From CAYMTR01 sp964393405 (GTDB lineage: Bacteria > Bacteroidota > Bacteroidia > Bacteroidales > Prolixibacteraceae), in the NCBI GenBank assembly GCA_964393405.1, contig CAYMTR010000013.1:6381-70380 (forward strand): a DNA stretch of 64,000 nucleotides, in the 5' to 3' direction. Of this stretch, positions 17,088 to 26,102 are shown one piece after another (the stretch's first letter is position 1; the number at the start of each line of letters is the position of its first letter). The notes beneath the pieces are model-generated. The model did not search any database. It was not told the origin of the DNA and saw nothing but the letters and a program-made list of their open reading frames with translations. The position numbers and the translations under genes were made by a program.

Positions 17088-19391
17088 ATGAAGATCATTC
17101 TCTTTCTAATTTCAACTTTCCTGGTCGTAAACCTGATTTATGGAGGAGAAAAGGATGATTTGTCCATTAAGATTGAAATACTTATCGACAGTCTTGATCC
17201 ACCACTGCCGGTAATTGAACCTTTTCTTGAAGAATACATAAGCGACGTTTCTATTTGTAAAGGCCCAGGTCATACATACTTTTTAACAGGAACAACCGGA
17301 GACAGAGGTGGTGTTCAAAAAGGTATAAGGGTATGGTCTTCCAGAGATTTAAAAAACTGGAACCTCATTGGGAATAATGGTTATGTATGGAGCTTCGACA
17401 ATGATGGTAAATTCTGGCAAAAGGAAATTTTAAATATTAACGGAATCAAAAAGAGAGGTATTATATCTCCAAAAATACATTATATGAAAGATAACTTTTG
17501 GATAAGCTACTCACTCTCAAATTCTAATAAATCAGGAGTTCTGAAAAGCACAACGGGAAATCCCGAAGGACCATATGCTGATATCAGTGGAAATGAACCT
17601 CTTGTAAGCGGTTCAAATGCTTCTCTCTTCATGGATACCGACAGCACTGTTTACTTTACCTGGGATAACGGGAAAATAGTTAAAATGAAAGATGACATGA
17701 GTGGTTTTTTAAATTCTCAAGTTATACTTCTAACAGACGTTACAGGTAACTCTATTGGGAATTCAGGTGTTTATCTTACACTAATAGATGGCACTTATAT
17801 GCTTGTAGGATCAAAATGGACCGGCAATAATTCAAATTGCACAAACAATAACAGTTCATATGAAAACCCTGAACAATTAATTGATTCACGCCTTGATTGT
17901 ATAATAGCAACCTCAAAGAATATTTTCGGACCATATTCATCACCTTATATTTCAATCCCTCATGGAGGGGGAAACATGATTTTTGAAGACTTTGAACGAA
18001 AGCTTTGGGGAACATTCTTTTGCAACAAAGAGTCTTCAGCCCCTTTCTACGAAAGACCTTCATTGATACCATTAAATTATAAGGACAATAAACTAACCTA
18101 TAGCCACAACTACGGTTTTTTCCCTTCAGACACAACAAATATTGTATATGTATCGCGTGAGGGGAATAATTCAAATGGTAATTCATGGGATAATGCATAC
18201 ACATCACTCCAAAGAGCTATAGATTATTCACCAAATAATTCCCAGATATGGATGGCTAAAGGAAATTACGACAGCTCTGTTAGAATCGATTTGCGAGAGG
18301 CAATCTATATTTATGGTGGTTTCTCAGGCAACGAGAAAAGTCTGGAAGAAAGAAACATTGAAAAGAATCCTGTTGTGTTGAATGGAAAGAGAAGTGAAAA
18401 ACATGTTGTTTCAATTACAACTAGTAAGTACATACGCATCGACGGACTCACAATAAAAGGGGGAAATGCCTCAGGTGGTAGCACTAACCAACAGTACGGA
18501 GCCGGCATCCACATGCTTGGAGGGGGAGAAACAATCAGGCTTGCAAATTGCATAATTGAGGACAACAAAGCTGATCAGGACGGAGGAGGGTTATATGCGT
18601 CGATAGGAGCTTCACCTTTAATTATTAACTGCACTTTTAAAAATAATACAGCTAAAAATAATGGAGGAGCAGCAGCTATCAATTGTAATTCATCCAATGG
18701 TTATTATGCAAGATTTTATAACTGCATTATTGATAATAACACTGCATACGGAGATGGAGGAGCAATCTATTTTGATTCGAACTTAAGGAATACCGGATTA
18801 TTGAAAATTGTAAACTCGGTTATATCCAACAATTACACTCAGCAAGAGTTTGGTACAATAGCTCTTGACAGAAGTGCCAACTTATTCATGTTGAACAGTG
18901 TAGTTTGTTTAAACGAAGGCTCTTATAATTCTACTGTAATTTCAAAACTTGGAAGAATCCCCTCTTATAACAGAATAATCAATTGCATTTTTTATGCAAA
19001 CCGGGGAGGTACCCTTTTTAACATTGAAGGTGAAGCTTCCTTTGAAAAGAAAGGATCTTCATCAGAGAACACTAAAATATGGACAGCTTTCAACAATTGT
19101 GTGTTTTGGGAGAACGAGACAAATTCTATTGTAAGTAGAAACTTTGACAATAAAGAGTGGAACTCGGTAAATGATTTAAATTCGAGTTTAATTGGGGAGA
19201 AAAACGATTCTTATAATCCGGGATTTATTGATCCGTTTGCTGGAGATTTTCATATTAAACAAGATTCAAGATGTAAAAACAAAGGAACTCAGAACTATTG
19301 TTTCGAAATCGACTATGATGGAGATTCAAGAATAAATTTGCAAAATAATAGTTCTTCAGCTATAGATATTGGAATTGATGAGCTTCGATAA
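17088..19391 (+). CDS. Exported GH43-like propeller plus beta-helix protein
   Basis: A 767-residue protein with a signal peptide (about 1-19). Residues about 45-345 resemble a GH43-type five-bladed propeller: YISDVSICKG (Asp53), SSRDLKNWNLIG, and SLFMDTDSTVYFTWDNG (Asp183 region). Where such enzymes have the acid Glu (E-G-P), this protein reads IGNSGVYL, so activity may be lost. Residues about 352-767 form a parallel beta-helix of the polymorphic-outer-membrane-protein type, starting VSREGNNSNGNSWDNAYTSL with many GGA and N-C-x-F/I repeats and a choice-of-anchor-Q-like end, SSAIDIGIDELR. There is no T9SS tail. The stop abuts the atpG stop on the other strand with no base between. Binding or cleaving an arabinose- or xylose-containing glycan is a guess. 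Confidence 0.7.
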   Translation: MKIILFLISTFLVVNLIYGGEKDDLSIKIEILIDSLDPPLPVIEPFLEEYISDVSICKGPGHTYFLTGTTGDRGGVQKGIRVWSSRDLKNWNLIGNNGYVWSFDNDGKFWQKEILNINGIKKRGIISPKIHYMKDNFWISYSLSNSNKSGVLKSTTGNPEGPYADISGNEPLVSGSNASLFMDTDSTVYFTWDNGKIVKMKDDMSGFLNSQVILLTDVTGNSIGNSGVYLTLIDGTYMLVGSKWTGNNSNCTNNNSSYENPEQLIDSRLDCIIATSKNIFGPYSSPYISIPHGGGNMIFEDFERKLWGTFFCNKESSAPFYERPSLIPLNYKDNKLTYSHNYGFFPSDTTNIVYVSREGNNSNGNSWDNAYTSLQRAIDYSPNNSQIWMAKGNYDSSVRIDLREAIYIYGGFSGNEKSLEERNIEKNPVVLNGKRSEKHVVSITTSKYIRIDGLTIKGGNASGGSTNQQYGAGIHMLGGGETIRLANCIIEDNKADQDGGGLYASIGASPLIINCTFKNNTAKNNGGAAAINCNSSNGYYARFYNCIIDNNTAYGDGGAIYFDSNLRNTGLLKIVNSVISNNYTQQEFGTIALDRSANLFMLNSVVCLNEGSYNSTVISKLGRIPSYNRIINCIFYANRGGTLFNIEGEASFEKKGSSSENTKIWTAFNNCVFWENETNSIVSRNFDNKEWNSVNDLNSSLIGEKNDSYNPGFIDPFAGDFHIKQDSRCKNKGTQNYCFEIDYDGDSRINLQNNSSSAIDIGIDELR

Positions 19392-20270
19392 TTAAACTTT
19401 TAAAGCTTCAGCTCCTGCAGTTATTTCAACTATTTCATTTGTAATCGCAGCCTGACGCGCATTATTATATTCCTTGGTAAGTTCTTCGATAAGGTCAGTA
19501 GCATTTTCAGTTGCCTGATGCATTGCAACCATCCTAGCACCTTGTTCTGCAGCATTGGAATCTACCAAAATCCTATATAGATGCATCCTCAGAGTCTGAG
19601 GTACAATAAAATCCAATATTTCCTCCTTTGAAGGTTCGAAAATGAAATCACTTAGTATTGCTGATTCCTCTTTAACATGGGGTTGAGTCCTTGGAAGAAA
19701 CTGTTCAGAAGTAAGAATTTGTATTGCAGCAATTTTAAATTTATTAAAAATAATATCAATCCGTTGATATCTCCCTTCATTAAAATATTCCAAGAGTGAC
19801 ATAGCCAAATCAGATGCATTTTCTGAATTCAAACGAGAAAGTAATTCATGCGCTTCTCCAACTACATTGAGATCTTTTGCTTTCAACAGCTTTTCAACCT
19901 GTCGCCCAATCGGAAGGAAATCAACATTTCCGGACTTTAGCTGGAGGTTATATTTCTCAAAAGCATGTACTATTGAAAACTTCACAACATTGGAATTAAA
20001 CCCCCCACATAAACCTCGGTTTGATCCAACGACAACAATTAGCACATTCTTAATTTCAGGTTGGGAAAAATAATTGCTAGAAATCTCAATACTTCCAAGA
20101 CTAAGTGCATTAATTATTTCTTGAAGCTTTTGATCATAGGGGAAAATCTTAATCATCTGGTCTTGGGCTTTCTTCAACTTAGAAGCAGACACCATTTTCA
20201 TTGCACTAGTTACTTGTCTTGTATTTTTAATTGAGACAATCCTGTTTCTTATTTCTTTAAGCTGAGCCAT
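19392..20270 (-). CDS. atpG: ATP synthase gamma subunit
   Basis: Central rotor shaft of the F1 sector, 292 residues, a normal length. The N-terminal coiled helix reads LKEIRNRIVSIKNTRQVTSAMKM, the Rossmann part has VVGSNRGLCGGFNSNV, and the C-terminal helix includes EQGARMVAMHQATENATDLI, all family hallmarks. Its ATG shares one base with the atpA stop (TAATG), so translation is coupled. It is the last gene of the atpB-E-F-H-A-G run; in this window no atpD or atpC follows. No terminator is seen between it and the convergent gene whose stop is adjacent. Confidence 0.96.
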   Translation of the reverse strand: MAQLKEIRNRIVSIKNTRQVTSAMKMVSASKLKKAQDQMIKIFPYDQKLQEIINALSLGSIEISSNYFSQPEIKNVLIVVVGSNRGLCGGFNSNVVKFSIVHAFEKYNLQLKSGNVDFLPIGRQVEKLLKAKDLNVVGEAHELLSRLNSENASDLAMSLLEYFNEGRYQRIDIIFNKFKIAAIQILTSEQFLPRTQPHVKEESAILSDFIFEPSKEEILDFIVPQTLRMHLYRILVDSNAAEQGARMVAMHQATENATDLIEELTKEYNNARQAAITNEIVEITAGAEALKV

Positions 20271-21853
20271 TAAACTTCCTTGAATTTAGCTGATATTTCT
20301 TTTGCTGCCTTAGTAAGTAAAGCTTTAGTTTCTTCAGAAAGAACACCTGACTTTAATTCCATTAGTTTATCATGATAATTAAGTTCCAGATATTCAATGA
20401 AATCCTTCTCAAAATCACTAATACAGTTTAAAGGAATTTCTTCCAGTAAATCCTCTACACCACAAAAAATAATAGCAATCTGTTGTTCAATCTTAACTGG
20501 TTTAAACTGCCCTTGTTTGAGTATTTCAGCATTTCGTGAACCTTTCGACAATACTTTCCTTGTTGCCGTATCAAGTTCTGAGCCAAATTTTGAGAAGGCC
20601 TCAAGTTCTCTGAACTGGGCCTGATCAAGTTTGAGAGTACCAGCAATCTTCTTCATTGCCTTGGTTTGAGCATTTCCCCCTACCCTAGAAACCGAAATAC
20701 CTACATTAATAGCAGGACGAATACCTGAATTAAAAAGATGAGATTCAAGAAAAATCTGGCCATCGGTAATAGAAATTACATTTGTTGGAATATATGCAGC
20801 AACATCACCAGCCTGAGTTTCAATTATTGGTAAAGCAGTAAGTGAGCCGCCACCTTTAACCTTTCCTTTCAAACATTCTGGTAAATCATTCATACTAGAT
20901 GCAATCGCATCAGATTCGATAATTTTGGCAGCTCTTTCCAAAAGTCTTGAATGTAAATAGAACACATCTCCCGGATATGCCTCCCGACCTGGAGGTCTTC
21001 TCAATAAAAGAGACACTTCTCGGTAGGAAACAGCTTGTTTAGATAAATCATCATAAATAATCAACGCATGCCTTCCTGTATCTCTAAAATATTCACCTAT
21101 TGAGGCTCCGGCATAAGGGGCATAAAATTGAAGTGCTGCAGGATCAGAAGCTGTTGCAGAAATTATTGTAGTATATTCCATTGCCCCATACTTTTCAAGA
21201 GTATAAGCAATATTAGCCACTGTCGATCCCTTTTGCCCAACGGCAACATAAATACAATATACCGGGTTGCCCTTTTCGTAGTTTTCCTTCTGATTAATAA
21301 TTGTATCAATTGCAATTGCAGTTTTTCCGGTCTGTCTGTCGCCAATAATAAGTTCTCTCTGTCCTCTCCCTATGGGAATCATTGCATCAATAGCTTTAAT
21401 ACCGGTATGTAACGGTTCTTTAACCGGTTGTCTATAAATAACCTGTGGAGCCTTACGCTCAAGAGGCATTTCAAATTTTTCTCCTGCAATAGGACCTTTC
21501 CCATCAATTGGTTGACCAAGAGTGTTTATAACCCTGCCAATGACTCCTTCTCCCGCCATTATTGAAGCAATTCTTCGGAGTCTTTTTACAACATTACCTT
21601 CTCTGATTCCTGAAGAAGGACCGAGTAATACAGCACCTACGTTATCCTCTTCAAGATTAAGAACAATACCTTCTACTCCGTTTGAGAATTCGATCATTTC
21701 ATTCGATTCAACGTTTTTTAGGCCATATATTCTTGCTATCCCATCACCAACTTGCAATATCGTTCCTACTTCTTCTAGTGAAGTCTCAGACTCAAAACCA
21801 GCAAGCTGTTCTTTTAATATTGCTGAAATTTCAGCAGGTCGGATATTTGCCAT
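20270..21853 (-). CDS. atpA: ATP synthase alpha subunit
   Basis: Non-catalytic nucleotide-binding subunit of F1, 527 residues. It begins with MANIRPAEISAILKEQLAG, has the P-loop GDRQTGKT at about 171-178, and shows the conserved arginine-finger region AINVGISVSRVGGNAQTKAM. Length and motifs are normal. The stop overlaps the atpG ATG by one base, and the gene begins five bases after atpH. The beta subunit that forms the catalytic sites with it is encoded elsewhere in this genome or outside the window. Confidence 0.97.
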   Translation of the reverse strand: MANIRPAEISAILKEQLAGFESETSLEEVGTILQVGDGIARIYGLKNVESNEMIEFSNGVEGIVLNLEEDNVGAVLLGPSSGIREGNVVKRLRRIASIMAGEGVIGRVINTLGQPIDGKGPIAGEKFEMPLERKAPQVIYRQPVKEPLHTGIKAIDAMIPIGRGQRELIIGDRQTGKTAIAIDTIINQKENYEKGNPVYCIYVAVGQKGSTVANIAYTLEKYGAMEYTTIISATASDPAALQFYAPYAGASIGEYFRDTGRHALIIYDDLSKQAVSYREVSLLLRRPPGREAYPGDVFYLHSRLLERAAKIIESDAIASSMNDLPECLKGKVKGGGSLTALPIIETQAGDVAAYIPTNVISITDGQIFLESHLFNSGIRPAINVGISVSRVGGNAQTKAMKKIAGTLKLDQAQFRELEAFSKFGSELDTATRKVLSKGSRNAEILKQGQFKPVKIEQQIAIIFCGVEDLLEEIPLNCISDFEKDFIEYLELNYHDKLMELKSGVLSEETKALLTKAAKEISAKFKEV

Positions 21854-21857
21854 TCCT

Positions 21858-22397
21858 CTATTTTATTTGTAGTTGTTTTGCCATTGCATTTAATTTTGTA
21901 GATATTGAAGCATCATATTGTTCTCCATCTATTGTAAAAACAAATCCACCTATTAAATCAGGGTTAACTTCAGAAGATATTTCAATAGTTGAATTTATTT
22001 TATTCTCAAATGCTTTTTTCAATCTCAATAATGAAACCTCATCAATTTCTTTTGCGGATTCAAGTTTTGCTTTTACAACATTCATTTCAATTCTAATCTT
22101 TTCAATAGTATTAAAAAGAATATATTTTAAGAAGCTTTCCCTGTTATTATCAATTATCAACCTAAGAAATTTTATTGTAATAGGATTCAATTCATTAATA
22201 AATAACTCTTCAATTTTTCTTATTTTTTCACTCTTACATACACCAGGTTTTAAAATAAAACTGTTAAAACCTTTAAAGGAATCTAATGCATAATAAAGCA
22301 ATCTGACATCCTTGTCAATTTCAGCAATCAATCCCCTCTCAGAAGCTAATTCTGTAAAGGCTTTAGCATAGCGTACAGTTACCCTGTTCCAATCCAC
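21858..22397 (-). CDS. atpH: ATP synthase delta subunit
   Basis: Stator subunit of 179 residues that joins F1 alpha to the b stalk. The N-terminal helical bundle includes VRYAKAFTELASERGLI, and the C-terminal part ends with DPDLIGGFVFTIDGEQYDAS-like family signature (VNPDLIGGFVFTIDGEQ), the typical delta motif. The start is GTG at 22397, four bases after the atpF stop, and no ATG lies near. A long antisense frame across this gene is only a shadow. Confidence 0.92.
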   Translation of the reverse strand: MDWNRVTVRYAKAFTELASERGLIAEIDKDVRLLYYALDSFKGFNSFILKPGVCKSEKIRKIEELFINELNPITIKFLRLIIDNNRESFLKYILFNTIEKIRIEMNVVKAKLESAKEIDEVSLLRLKKAFENKINSTIEISSEVNPDLIGGFVFTIDGEQYDASISTKLNAMAKQLQIK

Positions 22398-22401
22398 GTC
22401 C

Positions 22402-22893
22402 TTAATTTAATTCTACTTCTTTTATCAATTCATTTACAAGCCTTTCATACCTGGTTTTGTCTTCCATGTCAACATGGACTACTTTAGTAGCAATCTCAAT
22501 TGAAAGCTCAGCAATTTGTTTTCTCATATCACTAATTGCAGCTTCTTTCTCCAATAGAATTTTTTTACGGGCATCTTCTATTATCTTATCTGCTTCAATT
22601 TGTGCTTTCTCATGTGCAGATAATATAATTTTGTCCTTTTGCTCAGAACCTTCTTTCAAGAGTCTGAATTTTTCCTGATTTGCCTGTTCAACAATCAATT
22701 TTTGTTCGTTCTCAATATTGGCTAATTTTTGTTCAGCAATTTTAGCCGAATTTAAGGCACCTTCTATTGTCTTTTCTCTTTGCTCAATAGCATTTAACAA
22801 TGGTTTCCATGCATATTTTGACATGAAAAAAAGAACAATCAGGAAAATCAAAGTTACCCAGATTATTGTCCCTAAATGAGGAAACAGAAACAT
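22402..22893 (-). CDS. atpF: ATP synthase b subunit
   Basis: Peripheral stalk subunit of 163 residues. One N-terminal membrane helix (about 8-26, GTIIWVTLIFLIVLFFMSKY) is followed by the conserved AWKPLLNAIEQREKTIEGAL and a long charged helix typical of the dimeric stalk. Family length is about 155-170, so it is complete. It lies between atpE and atpH in the usual order. Confidence 0.94.
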   Translation of the reverse strand: MFLFPHLGTIIWVTLIFLIVLFFMSKYAWKPLLNAIEQREKTIEGALNSAKIAEQKLANIENEQKLIVEQANQEKFRLLKEGSEQKDKIILSAHEKAQIEADKIIEDARKKILLEKEAAISDMRKQIAELSIEIATKVVHVDMEDKTRYERLVNELIKEVELN

Positions 22894-22952
22894 AGCTTTT
22901 GTTTTTTATATTTATTTCTACAACACAAAGTGGCTAAATCTAACCCACTTTT

Positions 22953-23201
22953 CTACAACACAGCAAGAAGTACACAAACTATAACAGCCAAGAATGCAAC
23001 CCCCTCAATAAATACAGATGCAACAATCATGTTAGAACGAATGTCAGACATCGCCTCCGGCTGACGTGCAATAGCTTCCATTGCAGCCTGACCAATTTTT
23101 CCAATACCTATTCCAGCTCCAATTGCTGTTAATCCGGCTCCAATTCCGGCGCCTAGTTTGCCAATGGCAATTTCGGCTAATAATACCATTAAGATTGACA
23201 T
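22953..23201 (-). CDS. atpE: ATP synthase c subunit
   Basis: Rotor-ring proteolipid of about 82 residues with two membrane helices joined by the polar loop ARQPEA. The ion-carrying carboxylate is the Glu of VFIEGVAF in helix two. The Gln of the sodium type is absent (Ile occupies that helix-one place) and the Glu is followed by Gly rather than Ser or Thr, so proton coupling is expected. I chose the ATG at 23201; an in-frame start at 23231 adds ten residues that overlap the atpB stop region and are unlikely. Glycine-rich helix one (GAGIGAGLTAIGAGIGIG) is normal. Confidence 0.93.
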   Translation of the reverse strand: MSILMVLLAEIAIGKLGAGIGAGLTAIGAGIGIGKIGQAAMEAIARQPEAMSDIRSNMIVASVFIEGVAFLAVIVCVLLAVL

Positions 23202-23232
23202 AGTAACTATTTTAAGTTTAACAATAAACAAA

Positions 23233-24303
23233 TTAATTCTTCACCTTTTTCTCAACATGCACTTCTTCAGTTGCCATTCCAAAATACATAGCAGACAGAA
23301 GTGTAAATATATATGCCTGAATAAATGCTACAAGAATATCAACAACGAGCATAAATACACTAAAAAACACAGAAATAACTGATGTTCCTGCTCCGACTAT
23401 CGGACTAAATAACGACGACATCAAAAATATAAGGGCAACGAGTACAGCAACAATCATATGTCCCGATAACATATTCGCAAAAAGTCGTATCATTAATACG
23501 ATTGGTTTGATAAAAATCCCAATAAACTCTATAAATGGTATCAAGGGAATAGGCAACTTCATAAAAATTGGCACATCAGGATTGATTATATGTAGCCAAT
23601 AATGACGGTTTCCGCTAACAGTTGTTATTATGAATGTAAAAACGGCCAAAACACAGGTTACAGAAATATTACCTGTCACATTCAATTCCAGAGGAAGAAT
23701 TAAGCCTATTAAGTTAGCAATCAATATAAAATTAAAAACAGTAAGTAGAAACGGCAAATAACGTTTATACTTTGGCCCTGCAAAAGTTTTAGCAATATCA
23801 TCCCTGACGAATAAAACTAAAGGTTCTACAATGTTTTGAATTCCATGAGGAACTCCCATTGGCTTCTTTATTGTCTTTCTTGATCCCGGGATAAAGATCA
23901 AAAATAAAATTAATGAAACAATTATTGATCCTGTTATTGTCTTTGTCATTGACACATCAAATGGTACATATTCTGATCCGTCAGGCAATATTTCTACAAT
24001 TTTCTCTCTCTTAACACCTTCCTTTTTAATAAAAAAGGAGAAACCCTCTTCACGATCATATAATTTATTAGAAGAAAAGACATGAATACCGGAATGCTTA
24101 CTATACAAGATAACAGGAAGTGGAATAGAAATGTGCTTATCTCCGAAAGAAACAAAATGCCATTCATGAGAATCGTTTATGAAGTAAAAAATATATTCAA
24201 CTGCATTGAACTTTTCTTCTCTCTCACTCTCATTAGAGAATGAAGGCAATGATAGAAGTAAAAGAAAAAAGAATAATATTTTACCCACCCACTTCATACG
24301 CAT
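23233..24303 (-). CDS. atpB: ATP synthase a subunit
   Basis: Membrane stator subunit that forms the proton half-channels, 356 residues. Like other Bacteroidota forms it has a long N-terminal extension with a signal-like segment (about 5-23) and a periplasmic beta-rich part before the canonical five to six helices. The essential Arg lies in VLMIRLFANMLSGHM, and FIQAYIFTLLSAMYFGMA near the C-terminus is the other signature. Two in-frame ATG codons (24303 and 24297) are possible. It begins the core atp run, 58 bases after a small membrane protein. Confidence 0.95.
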   Translation of the reverse strand: MRMKWVGKILFFFLLLLSLPSFSNESEREEKFNAVEYIFYFINDSHEWHFVSFGDKHISIPLPVILYSKHSGIHVFSSNKLYDREEGFSFFIKKEGVKREKIVEILPDGSEYVPFDVSMTKTITGSIIVSLILFLIFIPGSRKTIKKPMGVPHGIQNIVEPLVLFVRDDIAKTFAGPKYKRYLPFLLTVFNFILIANLIGLILPLELNVTGNISVTCVLAVFTFIITTVSGNRHYWLHIINPDVPIFMKLPIPLIPFIEFIGIFIKPIVLMIRLFANMLSGHMIVAVLVALIFLMSSLFSPIVGAGTSVISVFFSVFMLVVDILVAFIQAYIFTLLSAMYFGMATEEVHVEKKVKN

Positions 24304-24361
24304 ACTATCAAAAGCTAAATTTAAAAAAAAGGAGGTATAAAGCGATAGAATTTAAAAGAAT

Positions 24362-24748
24362 TTATTTTGAATCATTTATCAGGTTCATTACTGAACGAAC
24401 TTCATAAACAGCATAAGCAACGTAAAGTATCAAATAAACAATCAAAAACATAACAGCATTCTCTTCGTCAAAGATTATATATAAAACTCCAAATATTATA
24501 TATATGAACATTTTAATCAAGGAAAGCATCATAAATTTAAAGCTGAATCTAGATATATCTTTTTGAGATATCTGAAGCATAAATTTGTGAAGAATCAAAG
24601 TAGATACATAGTAGAAAAGAAGTACAAAAGGAAGTACAGGTAAAAAATAACTTTTGAAAACAGTTAAAAACAAAACTAAACCTACACCCAGAATAATTAA
24701 GGTATATGTTGTAAGCCCTTTTATGAATTTTGTGAAACCATTTTCCAT
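24362..24748 (-). CDS. Small four-helix membrane protein upstream of atpB
   Basis: Inner-membrane protein of about 128 residues with four hydrophobic segments (near 15-35, 40-60, 80-100 and 105-122) and charged ends. I chose the ATG at 24748 (MENGFTKFIKGL); a TTG at 24784 would add twelve residues. Its place directly before atpB in the same direction is where many bacteria carry AtpI, a c-ring assembly helper, but I see no clear AtpI sequence match, so the function is inferred from position and topology only. It follows the bactofilin gene by 46 bases. Confidence 0.6.
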   Translation of the reverse strand: MENGFTKFIKGLTTYTLIILGVGLVLFLTVFKSYFLPVLPFVLLFYYVSTLILHKFMLQISQKDISRFSFKFMMLSLIKMFIYIIFGVLYIIFDEENAVMFLIVYLILYVAYAVYEVRSVMNLINDSK

Positions 24749-24794
24749 AACTTCAAAGTAAGGCAGAATACAAGTAAAATTCAACTTTTCAATT

Positions 24795-25142
24795 TCAGTT
24801 TTCCTTGTTCATAACGCAATTACCTGAAAAATTTGCTCCAGGTTCAATTAATAACTGATTCGTTGTCACATTACCCTGAAAGTTTGACGTAGCCTTAAGA
24901 GCAAGTAACTCAGAAACATTTATTTTACCTATTATTGTCCCTTCAATCTCTGCAGCCTTACTGCTAACATCTCCTTCAATCTTTCCGTTTGGACCTACAA
25001 TAAGCCGACCCTTTGTTGTAAGATTACCAACCAATATGCCATCTATTCGTATATCAGAATCAGTTGAGATGTCGCCGGTAACATTTGTCGCCTGAGAAAT
25101 CAGATTTACTGCACCAAGGTTGTTTTCTATTATTTTTGACAT
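24795..25142 (-). CDS. Bactofilin (polymer-forming cytoskeletal protein)
   Basis: Cytoplasmic filament protein of 115 residues. The central region, about 18-108, is a beta-helix of short repeats such as NVTGDISTDSDIRIDGILVG, GPNGKIEGDVSSKAAEIEG and NFQGNVTTNQLLIEPG, with hydrophobic and Gly positions every five to six residues, as in DUF583/bactofilin. The short polar ends match the family. It opens the probable operon leading to the ATP synthase genes, an association I believe is seen in other Bacteroidota. A link to ATP synthase assembly or placement is only inferred from the neighbourhood. Confidence 0.88.
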   Translation of the reverse strand: MSKIIENNLGAVNLISQATNVTGDISTDSDIRIDGILVGNLTTKGRLIVGPNGKIEGDVSSKAAEIEGTIIGKINVSELLALKATSNFQGNVTTNQLLIEPGANFSGNCVMNKEN

Positions 25143-25232
25143 AATCCGGTATTTTAGGAAAACAAATTTAATAAAAAACTTTCAACTCCCCTTATATACA
25201 ATTTTATTTTATGTTTTATGACTAAATAAAAC

Positions 25233-25260
25233 AAAAAAATCCTGTAAAAAAACAGGATTT
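25233..25260 (-). terminator. rpmF intrinsic terminator
   Basis: On the minus strand, stem aaatcctgt with acaggattt and a six-T loop is followed by more T. It sits 29 bases after the rpmF stop and separates it from the bactofilin-atp unit. Confidence 0.85.
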
Positions 25261-25289
25261 GCGAATATTGATAAGTTCTTGAACCGACC

Positions 25290-25475
25290 TTATGCAGTCA
25301 CTTCTTTCTCGATTGCTAGTTTTCCTCTGTAATATCCGCATTCAGGACATACAGTATGATACTTCACTGATGCTCCGCAATTAGAGCATGATGAAATAGT
25401 AGCAGGAATAGCTTTGTCGTGAGTCCTGCGCTTATCTCTTCTCGTTTTCGAGTGTTTATGCTTTGGATGTGCCAT
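25290..25475 (-). CDS. rpmF: 50S ribosomal protein L32
   Basis: Ribosomal protein of 61 residues. The basic N-terminus MAHPKHKHSKTRRDKRRTH and the zinc ribbon with two Cys pairs, SCSNCGAS and CPECGYYRG, are complete, so this is the zinc-binding form. It lies 12 bases after the DUF177 gene, the conserved pair in most bacteria. Confidence 0.97.
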   Translation of the reverse strand: MAHPKHKHSKTRRDKRRTHDKAIPATISSCSNCGASVKYHTVCPECGYYRGKLAIEKEVTA

Positions 25476-25487
25476 TTCTTCTCAACT

Positions 25488-26021
25488 TTATTTGTTATCT
25501 AATAATTTTTTTAATTCACTCCATCTGTCATCTATCGGTTCCTCTTCAGGTACCTCTTCAATCAAGTACTCTTTCAATTTCTCAACCATCTCGGGATTAC
25601 ATCCTGACCGTCCTTTTATTATTGGATGGACTCTTTTAATCGGCAACCCCAGAATAATTATTTCATAAAGATATTGAGCAATATTTATTTGGTGTTCTTC
25701 AAAAGAAATTACGATTACGTCATCGCTCATTTCTTCTTCTTCATGACCAAATTTTATAAATAACTTGCTCTCGCTCTTGATTTTTTGCTTATACAACTCA
25801 AGACAACGGTCACAAGTCAATTCAACATGTCCTTTAACAGCAAAATCTATAATCAGCAAAGAAGACTGCTTAGTTAAAATAACATCAGCTTTTATTGATC
25901 CTCTCAGGACTTCGCTATTTTCGAACTTATCAAAGAACTTATCATCAACTTCAAATTCAAAATGATGACTGCCTTCTTTTAGTCCTTTAAAAGCAATTGC
26001 ATATTTAGATAGATAATTCAC
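25488..26021 (-). CDS. DUF177 (YceD) protein
   Basis: Protein of 177 residues in the YceD/DUF177 family, nearly always encoded just before rpmF and thought to act in 23S rRNA or large-subunit maturation. The hallmark paired Cys motif LTCDRCLELY is at about 88-97. A C-terminal acidic stretch (EEVPEEEPIDDRWSELKKLL) closes with the family DxRW-x-x-L motif. The start codon is GTG at 26021; no ATG lies closer. Cotranscribed with rpmF. Confidence 0.9.
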   Translation of the reverse strand: MNYLSKYAIAFKGLKEGSHHFEFEVDDKFFDKFENSEVLRGSIKADVILTKQSSLLIIDFAVKGHVELTCDRCLELYKQKIKSESKLFIKFGHEEEEMSDDVIVISFEEHQINIAQYLYEIIILGLPIKRVHPIIKGRSGCNPEMVEKLKEYLIEEVPEEEPIDDRWSELKKLLDNK

Positions 26022-26102
26022 TGCCCTTTAAAAAGTTTTGCAAAAGTATAAAAATTTACTAAACGAATAAATTTTTAAGCTCTTTTTTAAATTATCTTTC
26101 AT

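Noticed and set aside
21682..22293. Long plus-strand frame of 203 codons antisense to atpA/atpH
   Set aside because: It lies fully over well conserved ATP synthase genes on the other strand, has no family match and ends without features; a shadow.
22953..23201. Sodium-type c-ring signature in atpE
   Set aside because: The helix-one Gln is absent and the carboxylate is followed by Gly, not Ser or Thr, so proton coupling is the better reading.
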